Shown: in pieces, positions 1-8,230 of the stretch
How positions within the stretch are numbered: the stretch's first letter is position 1
Layout: each line of letters opens with the position of its first letter
Source of the DNA: Beijerinckiaceae bacterium
GTDB taxonomy: Bacteria > Pseudomonadota > Alphaproteobacteria > Rhizobiales > Beijerinckiaceae
Direction: 5' to 3'
DNA length: 17,654 bases
NCBI GenBank assembly: GCA_947380915.1
Contig: CANCSY010000043.1
Coordinates: 1 to 17,654, forward strand
Program-made: the position numbers and the translations under genes
Notes under the pieces: model-generated
Databases searched by the model: none
Told to the model about the DNA's origin: nothing
Seen by the model: the letters and a program-made list of their open reading frames with translations, nothing else

Positions 1-43
1 TTTCAAGCGGCTGACTGGTGAGGTGGTAAAACCAGACGTCCAT
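1..43 (-). CDS. holC: DNA polymerase III chi subunit, 5' end only (partial)
   Basis: Only the first 14 codons are inside the window. Read from position 43 leftwards they give MDVWFYHLTSQPLE, which resembles the start of alphaproteobacterial HolC (an aromatic FYHL followed by QPLE). HolC is the chi subunit of the polymerase III clamp loader and contacts SSB. The start codon overlaps the stop of the preceding secreted-protein gene in an ATGA arrangement, so translational coupling is likely. A second in-frame ATG begins at 46, one codon earlier, and could be the true start. A pepA to holC order is common in proteobacteria and supports the call. The identification rests on a very short peptide plus context. 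Confidence 0.6.
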   Translation of the reverse strand, partial: MDVWFYHLTSQPLE

Positions 44-576
44 CATTGCCCTGTCAAAATAATGAAATTGCGCTCGGTGAGCGTCCACAGCAGGCCGATG
101 TCGACGCCGCCCCCCGCATGTTCCTCGACCTTACCCGAAACGTAGACATCCCCGCGCTCCTGCGAGCCGCGCAAATATTCCGCCGCGTCGCTCGCCATGC
201 GCCGCGTAGTCGCCTCGGCGCGTGAAGGCGCCCATTTGAGGGCCGAGACGAGCGCCGCCTCCTGCACCCGGTCGAAGTTGGCCAGCAGCGGCCCATCGGC
301 GGGTAGAGTGATCTTGGCCTCGAAGCCCACGAAGGCGTCAGCCTTGCAGCGCAGCACCCCATCGATCCGCGCACGGGTCACAAGATCGAAGTTATCAAGC
401 CCCACGCCAGCGCCGCGCGAAACCACCAGCGGCTTGATGAACTCAGGCTTGAGATCGCCCGCCGCCCGCACCATGGCCTCCTTGAAGCCTGTGCAGCCAG
501 CAGACTGCGCAAGCGCGGGGGAGGCTGCGCCAAAGGCGAGCGCAAAAACCGGAAACAGGGTGCGAATCCAAGACAT
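43..576 (-). CDS. Small secreted protein of unknown function
   Basis: I do not recognise a family. From the ATG at 576 it is 177 residues. It opens with a clear Sec signal peptide: MSWIR, a hydrophobic core of about 15 residues, then ASPALA-QS with cleavage near residue 23. The mature part of about 154 residues has no membrane segment. It has two cysteines (about C28 and C77) that could form a disulfide in the periplasm. The C-terminus is predicted-looking beta structure (DVYVSGKVEEH, then GVDIGLLWTLTERNFIIL). It begins about 20 bases after pepA stops and its stop overlaps the holC start, so it is probably the middle gene of a pepA operon. An ATG nine bases upstream (585) would add MAA and is nearly as plausible. 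A GGATGG lies about five bases before the 576 start. No function is proposed. Confidence 0.75.
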   Translation of the reverse strand: MSWIRTLFPVFALAFGAASPALAQSAGCTGFKEAMVRAAGDLKPEFIKPLVVSRGAGVGLDNFDLVTRARIDGVLRCKADAFVGFEAKITLPADGPLLANFDRVQEAALVSALKWAPSRAEATTRRMASDAAEYLRGSQERGDVYVSGKVEEHAGGGVDIGLLWTLTERNFIILTGQ

Positions 577-596
577 GGCAGCCATCCGCGCGAAGC

Positions 597-2117
597 TTAC
601 CCTTCGTAATGCTCCGCCACGAGTCTGTCGAGCAGGCGCACGCCCCAACCCGAGCCCCAGCTCTGGTTGATGTCGTTTTGCGGCGAGGCCATGCCGGTGC
701 CCGCGATGTCCAGATGCGCCCAGGGCACATCGTTGACGAACCGCTGAAGCAATTGCGCGGCGGTGATCGAGCCCGCATGGCGCCCGCCCACGTTCTTCAT
801 GTCGGCGAATTTCGAATCGATCAGCTTGTCATAGGCGGCGCCCATCGGCATGCGCCAGACCTTCTCGCCCGTGGAGAGCCCCACGGTGGTGAGCCGCTCG
901 GACAGTTCGTCATTATTCGAAAACAGGCCCGCATATTCATTGCCGAGCGCCACAAGGATCGCGCCCGTCAGGGTCGCCAGATTGATCATGAACTTCGGCT
1001 TGAACTTGTCCTGAATATGCCAGAGCACATCGGCCAGCACGAGGCGGCCTTCCGCGTCCGTATTGATGATTTCGATGGTCTGGCCAGACATGGTCTTCAC
1101 GATGTCGCCGGGGCGCTGGGCCGTGCCGCTGGGCATGTTCTCGACCAGACCAATGGCGCCGATGGCGTTGACCTTGGCCTTGCGGGCAGCCAGCGCATGC
1201 ATGAGGCCGGTGACGCAGGCTGCTCCGGCCATGTCGCCCTTCATGTCCTCCATGCCGCCGCCCGGCTTGATCGAGATGCCGCCCGAATCAAAAGTCACGC
1301 CCTTGCCGATGAAGGCCACGGGCGCCGCGCCCTCCTTGCCGCCATTCCAGCGCATGATGACGAGGCGGCTCTCATGGGTGGAGCCCTGCCCCACGCCGAG
1401 CAAGGCGTTCATGCCCAGCTTGGTCATGGCCTCGACATCGAGCACCTCGATTTCAACGCCGAGCTTCGACAACTCACTGGCGCGCTTGGCGAATTCGATC
1501 GGGAACAGCACATTCGGCGGCTCGTTGACGAGGCTGCGAGCGAGCTTCACCCCATCCGCGATCGCATTTGCATGACCAGCGGCCCGGCGCGCAGCCTCGG
1601 GGTCGGCGACCGCAATGGTCACTTTCACGGCTGCGGGCTTCTCGTCCTCTTCCTTCTTCTTGGTCTTGTAGAGATCGAACTGATAGGCGCGCAGCTGGGC
1701 GCCCATGGCGAATTCAGCGGCCGCAACCGCCGGATCGCCGCGCCATTCCGAAAGGTCGAAGGCGATGGTGACGGCCGCTGCGCCATTGGCCTTGCCCATG
1801 GCGTGGCCGCCCATGGCGACATAGTCGAGCGAAGGGGCGCCGGGCGACGGCTTCTTGGCCGGGGCGGCGCCCGCGACCACCAGGCGACCAACCGGCAAGC
1901 CGGCCGGGGCCAGCAGATCCATGGCCGACGACGTCTTGCCCTTGAACTTCGCCGTCGCTGCAGCCCGTTTCACAAGATCGCCAGCGGCGCCAAGCAGGCC
2001 AAGCGTGGCGTGGGACAGGGACAGTTCTTCTCCGGCGAAGACAACCAGCGTCTCCACTCCGCCCTCCAGCTTGAGCTGATCAAGCGCAGCAAAGGTCACT
2101 TCGAGGGTCTGGGACAT
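597..2117 (-). CDS. pepA: Leucyl aminopeptidase (peptidase family M17)
   Basis: A cytosolic dizinc aminopeptidase that removes N-terminal residues in peptide turnover; some PepA proteins also bind DNA. It has 506 residues, usual for the family. The N-terminal non-catalytic domain covers about 1-165. The M17 catalytic domain follows and carries the signature NTDAEGRL at 352-359. Expected metal ligands are visible as K272 and D277 ([10 protein letters not shown]), D295 (KGDMAGA), D354 and E356. K284 (SIKP) and R358 are the likely catalytic residues. The start at 2117 (MSQTLEVTF) was chosen over an ATG 30 bases upstream because AAAGGA lies about seven bases before it. A lysine/glutamate-rich insert ([10 protein letters not shown], about 151-160) sits at the domain junction. 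It is transcribed divergently from lptF and is probably first in an operon with the secreted protein and holC. Confidence 0.97.
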   Translation of the reverse strand: MSQTLEVTFAALDQLKLEGGVETLVVFAGEELSLSHATLGLLGAAGDLVKRAAATAKFKGKTSSAMDLLAPAGLPVGRLVVAGAAPAKKPSPGAPSLDYVAMGGHAMGKANGAAAVTIAFDLSEWRGDPAVAAAEFAMGAQLRAYQFDLYKTKKKEEDEKPAAVKVTIAVADPEAARRAAGHANAIADGVKLARSLVNEPPNVLFPIEFAKRASELSKLGVEIEVLDVEAMTKLGMNALLGVGQGSTHESRLVIMRWNGGKEGAAPVAFIGKGVTFDSGGISIKPGGGMEDMKGDMAGAACVTGLMHALAARKAKVNAIGAIGLVENMPSGTAQRPGDIVKTMSGQTIEIINTDAEGRLVLADVLWHIQDKFKPKFMINLATLTGAILVALGNEYAGLFSNNDELSERLTTVGLSTGEKVWRMPMGAAYDKLIDSKFADMKNVGGRHAGSITAAQLLQRFVNDVPWAHLDIAGTGMASPQNDINQSWGSGWGVRLLDRLVAEHYEG

Positions 2118-2255
2118 GGGGATCCTTTCTTGAAAAAATGAAGCCAACGGGCCTTGAGGTCTGGCGCATCATGGGAAGGATCAATGCCCGGCGCAACATC
2201 GCTTCAACGCCTTATGGTCACGAATTCGCCGCGAGCGACTGCTGAAAGTGGATTC

Positions 2256-2291
2256 TGATCGCATTTCCCTCCGATATCGATCATGCGATCA
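2256..2291. repeat. Perfect 9-base inverted repeat, 18-base spacer (possible operator)
   Basis: TGATCGCAT at 2256-2264 is the exact reverse complement of ATGCGATCA at 2283-2291. The 18-base spacer holds a further small palindrome, CGATATCG (2272-2279). The position in the middle of a divergent promoter region suits a protein-binding site, although no regulator is recognised from the sequence. A chance repeat or an RNA stem cannot be excluded. Confidence 0.35.
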
Positions 2292-2312
2292 CAAAATATG
2301 CAGGTTCACGGC

Positions 2313-2369
2313 GCCCGTGTCTCCAGTGCAGTAGCGAAAAAACACGGGCCCCGATAAGGTGGGGTTCGT
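2313..2369 (+). promoter_or_regulatory. Two mutually exclusive stems upstream of lptF
   Basis: GCCCGTGT (2313-2320) can pair perfectly with ACACGGGC (2342-2349) across a 21-base spacer. The overlapping segment ACGGGCCCC (2344-2352) can instead pair with GGGGTTCGT (2361-2369) across an 8-base loop, using two G-U pairs. Bases 2344-2349 are shared, so only one stem can form at a time. If transcription of lptF starts upstream of 2313, this would be a switchable leader structure ending 39 bases before the lptF start. No T-run follows either stem, so a simple terminator is not indicated. Function is inferred only from the pairing. Confidence 0.25.
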
Positions 2370-2408
2370 ATCGAAGTTTGTCAGCCCGTACTGGATCCTG
2401 CAGAAGTC

Positions 2409-3548
2409 ATGTCATTGATTGAGCGATATATTTTCCGCATGGCGAGCTTGGCCTTCCTGGGCGCGCTGGGCGGGCTCACGGGCGTGATCTGGGTGACACA
2501 GGCACTGAAGGATTTCGATCTGCTGACCACCAAGGGCCAGTCCCTCCTCATTTTTTTCTTCGCGACAGGTCTCGTGATCCCTTCACTGGTCATGATCATC
2601 GCGCCCATCGCGCTCTTTGCAGCGATTCTGTTCACCCTCAACAAACTCAATGGGGATAGCGAGCTTATCGTCATGAGCGCTGCGGGCCTGTCGCCGGGGG
2701 GCCTGTTGCGGCCCTTCGCAATGCTGATGGTTGTCGTTGCGCTCATGGTGGGGAGCATGTCGCTCTGGGTCATGCCCGCCAGTTTCGCGCAATTACGCAA
2801 TCTCATGTCGCAGGTGCGCTCGGACTTTCTGTCCCGCGTGGTGCGCGAGGGGCAGTTCTCGACCCTCGACCGGGGCTTCGTGTTCCATTATCGGGAACGC
2901 AGCCCGGACGGCGCGCTGCTCGGCATTTTCATGCAGGACCGTCGCGATCCCGCGCGCATCAGCACTTATATCGCCGAGACCGGGGTCACCATCGCCAATG
3001 GGGTGGAAAACTATCTTGTTCTCGAAAAAGGCAGCGTGCAACGCCAGGCGGCCGATGGCCGCGATCCCGTCATCGTCGTCTTCGAGCGCTACGCCATCGA
3101 CCTCGCCCAATTCGGCGGCGGAACGGAAAACGCCCCCCTGAAACCGCGCGAACGAAGCACCCTGTCGCTACTGTCCCCCGATCCGCTGGACGCCTATGCA
3201 CAAGCGAACGCCGGCCTGATGCGCTCCGAACTCCATGACCGCATGGTGAACCCTCTCTACGCCCTCGTATTTGGCCTGATCGCCTTCGCCGCTCTCTCTC
3301 AGGCCCGCACCACGCGACAGGGCCGAGGGATCGCGCTGCTGGGCGCCTTGCTCGCCATGATCTGCATACGCGGGCTTGGTTTTGGCGTGGCGGCGCTGGT
3401 GGCGCGGCATAGCTGGGCCGTCGTGGCGCTCTACGCCTGTCCGATTGCAGCCATGGGGGCGTCAGTCGCCTACGCCTTCGGCGGGCTGTCAATCTTCACC
3501 CGCCCCAAAAACACCGCCGCGCAAGGCGGGCTCCGGATGGCGGAGTGA
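2409..3548 (+). CDS. lptF: LPS export ABC transporter permease LptF (YjgP/YjgQ family)
   Basis: LptF is one of the two inner-membrane permease subunits of the LptB2FG complex, which extracts lipopolysaccharide from the inner membrane and passes it to LptC/LptA. The 379-residue protein has the family architecture. Membrane segments are near 12-32, 49-77, 101-122, 281-297, 307-331 and 336-358, with a periplasmic beta-jellyroll domain (about 125-275) between the third and fourth. The N-terminal pattern IERYIFR and the LNKLNGDSELIVMSAAG segment (about 77-93) are characteristic of the family. That cytoplasmic loop probably contains the coupling helix that contacts the ATPase. It is the first rightward gene and ends in contact with lptG. 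The subunit was called F rather than G from gene order and the N-terminal sequence. Confidence 0.93.
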   Translation: MSLIERYIFRMASLAFLGALGGLTGVIWVTQALKDFDLLTTKGQSLLIFFFATGLVIPSLVMIIAPIALFAAILFTLNKLNGDSELIVMSAAGLSPGGLLRPFAMLMVVVALMVGSMSLWVMPASFAQLRNLMSQVRSDFLSRVVREGQFSTLDRGFVFHYRERSPDGALLGIFMQDRRDPARISTYIAETGVTIANGVENYLVLEKGSVQRQAADGRDPVIVVFERYAIDLAQFGGGTENAPLKPRERSTLSLLSPDPLDAYAQANAGLMRSELHDRMVNPLYALVFGLIAFAALSQARTTRQGRGIALLGALLAMICIRGLGFGVAALVARHSWAVVALYACPIAAMGASVAYAFGGLSIFTRPKNTAAQGGLRMAE

Positions 3549-3550
3549 TC

Positions 3551-4633
3551 ATGGTCGGCTGGACCCTTACCCGTTATCTCGCCACCCGCTTCGCCCTGAC
3601 CATCCTGTCAGTTTTCGGCGCGATCTTCGCCCTGATCTATCTTGTTGATTTTGTTGAAATGCTTCGGAGAGCGAGCGGCATACCCGCCGCCTCGGGGCCC
3701 CTGATCGCCTATCTGTGCATCCTGCGGACGCCCGCCGTTTCGGAGCAGGTGCTGCCCTTCGCCGTCCTGGCGGGCTGCATGTTCGCCTTCGTCAACCTTT
3801 CGCGGCGGCTGGAACTGGTCGTGGCGCGGGCGGCAGGGGTTTCCGTATGGCAATTCCTGACCCCTCCGGCGCTGATCGTGCTCGCCATCGGGGTCTTCTC
3901 CGTCGCCATCTACAATCCGCTTTCGGCCTTGGCCAAGGAACAGGCGGACCGGATCGAGACGGACCTCTTCCGGGGCGGCCGGAATGTGACGGATTCAAGC
4001 ATGTGGATCAGGCAACGCAGCGTCGATGGACAGGCGATCCTGCGTGCGGAGCAATCCAGCGACCGGGGGAACAAGCTGTCAACCGTCTCGGTCTTCGTCT
4101 TTCAACCGGACGGCTCCTTCCAGGAGCGCGTCGACGCTCCCTCAGCGACCCTGAAACAGGGCTTCTGGGAGCTCAAGGACGCAAGAGTCAGCTCGCCGGA
4201 TGCGGAGCCGCATGTCCACGAAACCTATCTGCTGGCGACCTATCTCACCGCGGAGCAAGCGACTCAGTCCTTCGTGGCGCCGGATGCGGTGTCTTTCTGG
4301 CGATTGCCGGACATCAGCCTCAGGACCGAACAGGCGGGCCTGGACGCCAACCGCTATCGCCTGCGCTACCAGACGCTTCTGGCCAGACCCTTGATGTTGC
4401 TGGCCATGCTCCTGATCGCCGCTTCCTTTTCCTTAAGGTTCTTTCGATTTGGCGGCGTCGCCAGGACGGTTGCGGGTGGCGTTATGGCAGGGTTCGTGCT
4501 TTATGTGGCGACCAAGCTTGTCGGGGACCTCGGCGGGGCCGGGCTTTTGAGCGCGCCCGTAGCCGCATGGACGCCAGCGGTTCTGGGCAGTTTGCTGGGC
4601 ACGCTCGTGTTGTTGAACCAGGAGGATGGCTGA
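3551..4633 (+). CDS. lptG: LPS export ABC transporter permease LptG
   Basis: The partner permease of LptF in the LptB2FG lipopolysaccharide extractor. It has 360 residues and six membrane segments near 12-34, 65-83, 101-121, 276-295, 305-325 and 336-355, with a periplasmic jellyroll domain (about 130-270). The start MVGWTLTRYL and the segment FAFVNLSRRLELVVARAAGVSVWQ match LptG and its coupling loop. Two starts compete. A GTG at 3545 overlaps the lptF stop. The ATG at 3551 lies two bases past the stop and has GGAG five bases upstream (3542-3545). The ATG is preferred. Its own stop is directly followed by the lptD start (TGAATG), so lptF, lptG and lptD are surely co-transcribed. The ATPase lptB is not in this window. 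Confidence 0.93.
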   Translation: MVGWTLTRYLATRFALTILSVFGAIFALIYLVDFVEMLRRASGIPAASGPLIAYLCILRTPAVSEQVLPFAVLAGCMFAFVNLSRRLELVVARAAGVSVWQFLTPPALIVLAIGVFSVAIYNPLSALAKEQADRIETDLFRGGRNVTDSSMWIRQRSVDGQAILRAEQSSDRGNKLSTVSVFVFQPDGSFQERVDAPSATLKQGFWELKDARVSSPDAEPHVHETYLLATYLTAEQATQSFVAPDAVSFWRLPDISLRTEQAGLDANRYRLRYQTLLARPLMLLAMLLIAASFSLRFFRFGGVARTVAGGVMAGFVLYVATKLVGDLGGAGLLSAPVAAWTPAVLGSLLGTLVLLNQEDG

Positions 4634-7267
4634 ATGGGGCGGCGTATTGGCCCCTACTTGCGTAGAAGACCGTCCACGGGCTCCGTCCGGGCGACGGTGG
4701 GGCTTTGCCTTATTGCGGCGGCTATCGCCTGCGCGCCCGAAGCCTCCCTTGCAGCCTCCCCCAATGACAGGAAGCCCCAGGCGACGACGACCGAGCCCAA
4801 GGATCGCCTGCTCCTGCAAGCCAAGGAACTCATCTACGACAAGGACGCCAACACGATTGAGGCGCGAGGTCAGGTCCAGATCTATTATCAGGGTCGCGCC
4901 CTTCAGGCGGACAAGGTCATCTATGATCGGACCCGTAGTCGCGTCCTCGCGCAGGGCAACGCCAAGCTGACCGAGAAGGACGGCACGGTCTCCTATGCGG
5001 ACCGATTCGAACTGACCGACGACTTCAAGGAAGGCTTCGTCGACTCCATCCGCACGGACTCCAGCGAACAAACGCATCTGACAGGCGCCCGCGCCGAGCG
5101 ATCACAAGGCAATGTGATGGTTCTGGACCGCGCCACCTACACCGCCTGCCCCGCCTGCGAAGATGACCCGGACAAGCCGCCATTCTGGCAGGTGCGCGCC
5201 AAGCGGATCATTCACAACAAGGAAGAGCAGACGATCTATTACGAAGACGCCTCGCTTGAGTTTCTGGGCGTGCCCATTGTCTATGTGCCCTTCCTGTCGA
5301 TGGCGGACCCAAGCGTCAAGCGCAAGAGCGGCGTGCTCGCGCCGCGTTATTCGGTGACCAGCAATCTGGGTGTGGGCCTTGGCATCCCGATCTTCTGGGC
5401 GCTGGCCCCCAATTATGATCTGACGCTTACGCCGAATTTCTATTCGAAGCAGGGACTTCTGCTGAATGGAGAATGGCGCCACCAGCTCATGAACGGCGCC
5501 TATAATCTGCGCATGTCCGGCATCTTCCAGAATGATCCCAGCATCTTCCTCAAGGCGCCCAACGGCCCTGGCGACCGGGCCTTCCGCGGCTCCATCCAGA
5601 GCGCTGGCCAGTTCATGCTGAATGACAAATGGCGCTTTGGCTGGGATGGGACCTATCTTTCCGACCGCTGGTTCTTCACCGATTACCAACTGCCTGCGAC
5701 GGCGCTGTCCTCGAATTACTTCCGCGAGGCGACGTCCACCCTCTACCTGACGGGCCAGGGCGACCGCAGCTTCTTCGACTTGCGCAGCTATTATTTCCAG
5801 GGCCTGAGCAGTTACGATCTGCAAGCGCAGCAACCCGTGGTCGCGCCGGTCTGGGACTATAACAAGTCCATCCAGCTCCCCGCCTCCCGCACCGCCGGGA
5901 TCGGTGGCGAACTGGAAATCGACGCGAACTTCACCCATCTGTCCCGCGATCTGGCGTCCTTCCAGTCGACCAATAATGCGAACGGCACACGCACGCTCGA
6001 TAACGCCTATAGCCTTTATGACGTGTGCACGCCCGGCGCCCAGGGCCTTTACGCGCCCAAAGACGCCAACGGTCAACGCGCCTGCCTCGTTCGCGGCATA
6101 GGCGGCGACTATACGCGCGCAACCGCCAGCGCGACATGGAAGCGGCAATATATCGACCCCATCGGGCAGGTCTGGACACCTTTCCTCTTCGCCCGCATGA
6201 ACGGCGTCTTCCTGACCCTGAACCAGTCCAATTCCGTGACCTTCGCTTCGGCCAATGGAACCTCGATCATCCAGAACGCCTCGCAGAGCAATTTCTTCGG
6301 CGCCGACGCCAATTCCTTCTATGGCTTGCTGACGCCCGGCGCAGGCGTCGACTACCGCTACCCCTTCGTACTCGCGACGGACTGGGGAACCCATGTGATC
6401 GAGCCGATCGCCCAGATCATCACGCGCCCCAACGAGTCGACCAGCGCCTCCCTCGTCAATGAGGATTCCCAGAGCCTCGTGTTCGACGACACGAATATGT
6501 TCATGTGGAACAAGTTCTCCGGCTACGACCGTATTGAGGGTGGCACGCGTGTGAATTACGGCGGCCAATACACGATGACCTTCCGCAATGGCGGCTACAC
6601 GAACCTGATGTTTGGCCAATCGTTCCAGCTCGCCGGGCGCAACTCCTATGCAACGCCGGACATGGCCAATATCGGCTTGTCCTCGGGCCTCGACACAAAG
6701 CGTTCGGACCTCGTGTCCCGCTTCGCCATAGCGCCCAATTCGGTCTTCTCCTTCATCGCGAAGGGCCGCTTTGACCCTGACAATTACCACGTCAGGCGTT
6801 TTGACATGACAGGCTCCGCCACGCTTGGACCCGTTGAGGGGTCCCTGCAATATGCGAGCTATCAGGCGCAACCGGATATCGGCTATTACAAGCGCCGCGA
6901 AGGCGTTTCGACTGCTTTGAAATACAAGATCGACAAGAACTACTTCGCCTCCGGGAGCGTGATCTTCGATCTGTCGCGCCACCTTTACAACAATACGCCG
7001 GGCATCGGCGGCCATGCAGGCATTTTGTCCATGGCAGGGATGGGCCTTGGTCTTGGCTATACGGATGACTGCACGACCTTCAGCGTCAATTACGCCTCCG
7101 TCTATACCGAGAAGGCCGGAGTTGGCGTTGGAACCGGAACAGGGCCTGTGCGAAACCAGACCCTTCTGTTCCAGCTTCAATTGCGCACACTCGGCGATAC
7201 GCGCTTTCAATCCAGCCTCGGCGACATCAAAGTGCAGGATGGCCTTGGAGGCCTGAGCGGTCATTGA
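4634..7267 (+). CDS. lptD: LPS-assembly outer-membrane protein LptD (OstA/Imp)
   Basis: LptD is the outer-membrane beta-barrel that, with LptE, inserts lipopolysaccharide into the outer leaflet. It has 877 residues, longer than the E. coli protein (784). A signal peptide ends near SLA-AS (residue 40). An OstA-type periplasmic domain follows (about 58-165, containing LLLQAKELIYDKDANTIEARGQV). The conserved segment with GVPIVYVPFLSMADPSVKRKSGVLAPRYS lies about 212-240 and leads into the long barrel domain. Cysteines of the mature chain are C172 and C175 (TACPAC), C465, C484 and C813, a layout different from the E. coli set. The start is well supported, with GGAGG at 4621-4625 eight bases upstream inside the lptG end. 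It is followed 44 bases later by a SurA-like chaperone, as in many proteobacteria. Confidence 0.96.
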   Translation: MGRRIGPYLRRRPSTGSVRATVGLCLIAAAIACAPEASLAASPNDRKPQATTTEPKDRLLLQAKELIYDKDANTIEARGQVQIYYQGRALQADKVIYDRTRSRVLAQGNAKLTEKDGTVSYADRFELTDDFKEGFVDSIRTDSSEQTHLTGARAERSQGNVMVLDRATYTACPACEDDPDKPPFWQVRAKRIIHNKEEQTIYYEDASLEFLGVPIVYVPFLSMADPSVKRKSGVLAPRYSVTSNLGVGLGIPIFWALAPNYDLTLTPNFYSKQGLLLNGEWRHQLMNGAYNLRMSGIFQNDPSIFLKAPNGPGDRAFRGSIQSAGQFMLNDKWRFGWDGTYLSDRWFFTDYQLPATALSSNYFREATSTLYLTGQGDRSFFDLRSYYFQGLSSYDLQAQQPVVAPVWDYNKSIQLPASRTAGIGGELEIDANFTHLSRDLASFQSTNNANGTRTLDNAYSLYDVCTPGAQGLYAPKDANGQRACLVRGIGGDYTRATASATWKRQYIDPIGQVWTPFLFARMNGVFLTLNQSNSVTFASANGTSIIQNASQSNFFGADANSFYGLLTPGAGVDYRYPFVLATDWGTHVIEPIAQIITRPNESTSASLVNEDSQSLVFDDTNMFMWNKFSGYDRIEGGTRVNYGGQYTMTFRNGGYTNLMFGQSFQLAGRNSYATPDMANIGLSSGLDTKRSDLVSRFAIAPNSVFSFIAKGRFDPDNYHVRRFDMTGSATLGPVEGSLQYASYQAQPDIGYYKRREGVSTALKYKIDKNYFASGSVIFDLSRHLYNNTPGIGGHAGILSMAGMGLGLGYTDDCTTFSVNYASVYTEKAGVGVGTGTGPVRNQTLLFQLQLRTLGDTRFQSSLGDIKVQDGLGGLSGH

Positions 7268-7311
7268 TAGAACAGCAATCGCTGACTCGCTCTGCAAACG
7301 AAGGAATCCTC

Positions 7312-8223
7312 ATGTCCAAGCTGACACTTGCCTGGCGCAAAGCTCGATTTGCTCTTCCGCTTGTAGCCGCCCTGGGGCTTGGCGCGCTCGCGCAGACGCC
7401 GGCCCTTGCGCAAGCCGTGATCGGCTCTGTCAACGACGATCCCGTGACCAATGTCGATATCGAGCAGCACATGAAGATCCTGCGGGTGCTGCAGAAACCC
7501 TCCACCCGCGAAGCCGCGCTCGAGTCGATCTACGAGACCCGCCTCAAGCTGATGGAAGCCTCGAAATACAAGGTCAATCCCGCTGATCAGGACATCGGCT
7601 GGGCGCTGGGCATGACCGCGCGCAACATGAAGACTGATCCACAGTCCCTGGTTGGCGCCCTTCAGCGTGCGGGCGTCTCCGAGGACCAATGGAAGCAGAA
7701 GTGGAAGGCTGAAGCTGGCTGGATGCAGCTCATCCGCGCCCTGAACCGCACCCTTGAAGCCAGCGAAACCGAAGTCCGCGCCGAAATGGCGAAGATGGGC
7801 TCGAACAAGTCGGTTGAATATACGATCCGCCAGGTCATCCTCGTTGTGCCCAATGGCGCGAGCGCAGAGGGTCGACTGGCCGAAGCCAATCAGTTGCGGA
7901 CGCGGTTCACCGATTGCGCCAGCGGTCTGCAGATTGTCGCCGCCTTCCGCGACGCCGCCATCAAGGAGCCGATGACTCGCTCCGCCTCCGCCCTCAACGA
8001 GGGCCTCCGCAAGATGCTGGACGCGACCCCCGTAGGGCGGCTGACGCCCCCCTCGCGCAGCGCCCAGGGCGTCGAAATGCTGGCGGTCTGCAACAAGAGC
8101 GACAAGCAGGACAGCGCCGCCGCCGAAAGCCTGCGCAGCGATATTGTCGTCAAGAAACTGCAGGGGGAGTCGGACAAGCGCTACCAGGAGATCCGCGCCA
8201 AGGCGGTGATCGTCAAGAGGTAG
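7312..8223 (+). CDS. SurA-like periplasmic chaperone (SurA_N domain, degenerate parvulin region)
   Basis: This is a periplasmic protein of 303 residues, starting at the ATG with AAGGAA five bases upstream; a longer reading from 7264 is rejected. The signal peptide ends at ALA-QA (about residue 33). Residues about 35-160 resemble the SurA N-terminal chaperone domain (VIGSVNDDPVTNVDIEQHMK, then helices). The rest (about 168-262) looks like one parvulin-type domain, but it has RQVILVVP where active parvulins have a catalytic HIL segment, and there is no obvious glycine-rich DLGW-type motif. E. coli SurA is 428 residues with two parvulin domains, so this protein is shorter. The place between lptD and pdxA is the standard surA locus, so a role in outer-membrane protein folding, perhaps of LptD, is inferred. 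Isomerase activity seems doubtful. Confidence 0.82.
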   Translation: MSKLTLAWRKARFALPLVAALGLGALAQTPALAQAVIGSVNDDPVTNVDIEQHMKILRVLQKPSTREAALESIYETRLKLMEASKYKVNPADQDIGWALGMTARNMKTDPQSLVGALQRAGVSEDQWKQKWKAEAGWMQLIRALNRTLEASETEVRAEMAKMGSNKSVEYTIRQVILVVPNGASAEGRLAEANQLRTRFTDCASGLQIVAAFRDAAIKEPMTRSASALNEGLRKMLDATPVGRLTPPSRSAQGVEMLAVCNKSDKQDSAAAESLRSDIVVKKLQGESDKRYQEIRAKAVIVKR

Positions 8224-8230
8224 CCGATCC

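Larger units (their letters stand above)
2118..2408. other. Divergent intergenic region between pepA and lptF
   Basis: This 291-bp gap must hold the promoters for the leftward pepA operon and the rightward lptF operon. No convincing coding frame is seen. I found no strong -35/-10 pair on either strand. It does contain a perfect 9-base inverted repeat (2256-2291) and two overlapping stem candidates (2313-2369), each listed separately. The pepA ribosome-binding site is near its left edge. The lptF start has only a weak purine stretch (AGAAG near 2402-2406) ahead of it. Confidence 0.6.

Noticed and set aside
609..2141. Open frame of 510 codons antisense to pepA
   Set aside because: Complete overlap with pepA, His/Gly/Arg-rich composition and no motif; a shadow of pepA codon bias.
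3545..3550. GTG start for lptG overlapping the lptF stop
   Set aside because: Possible, but the ATG two codons on has GGAG at proper spacing and gives the usual N-terminus, so it was preferred. The difference is only two residues.
3715..4665. Same-strand open frame of 316 codons within lptG
   Set aside because: It lies in another frame over lptG, is Arg/Gly/Pro-rich, and has no family features; lptG is clearly the coding frame.
5102..7297. Open frame of 731 codons antisense to lptD
   Set aside because: It fully overlaps a convincing lptD, has no recognisable domain and a low-complexity Gly/Ala/Val/Arg/Ile make-up. Long antisense frames are expected where third codon positions are mostly G or C.
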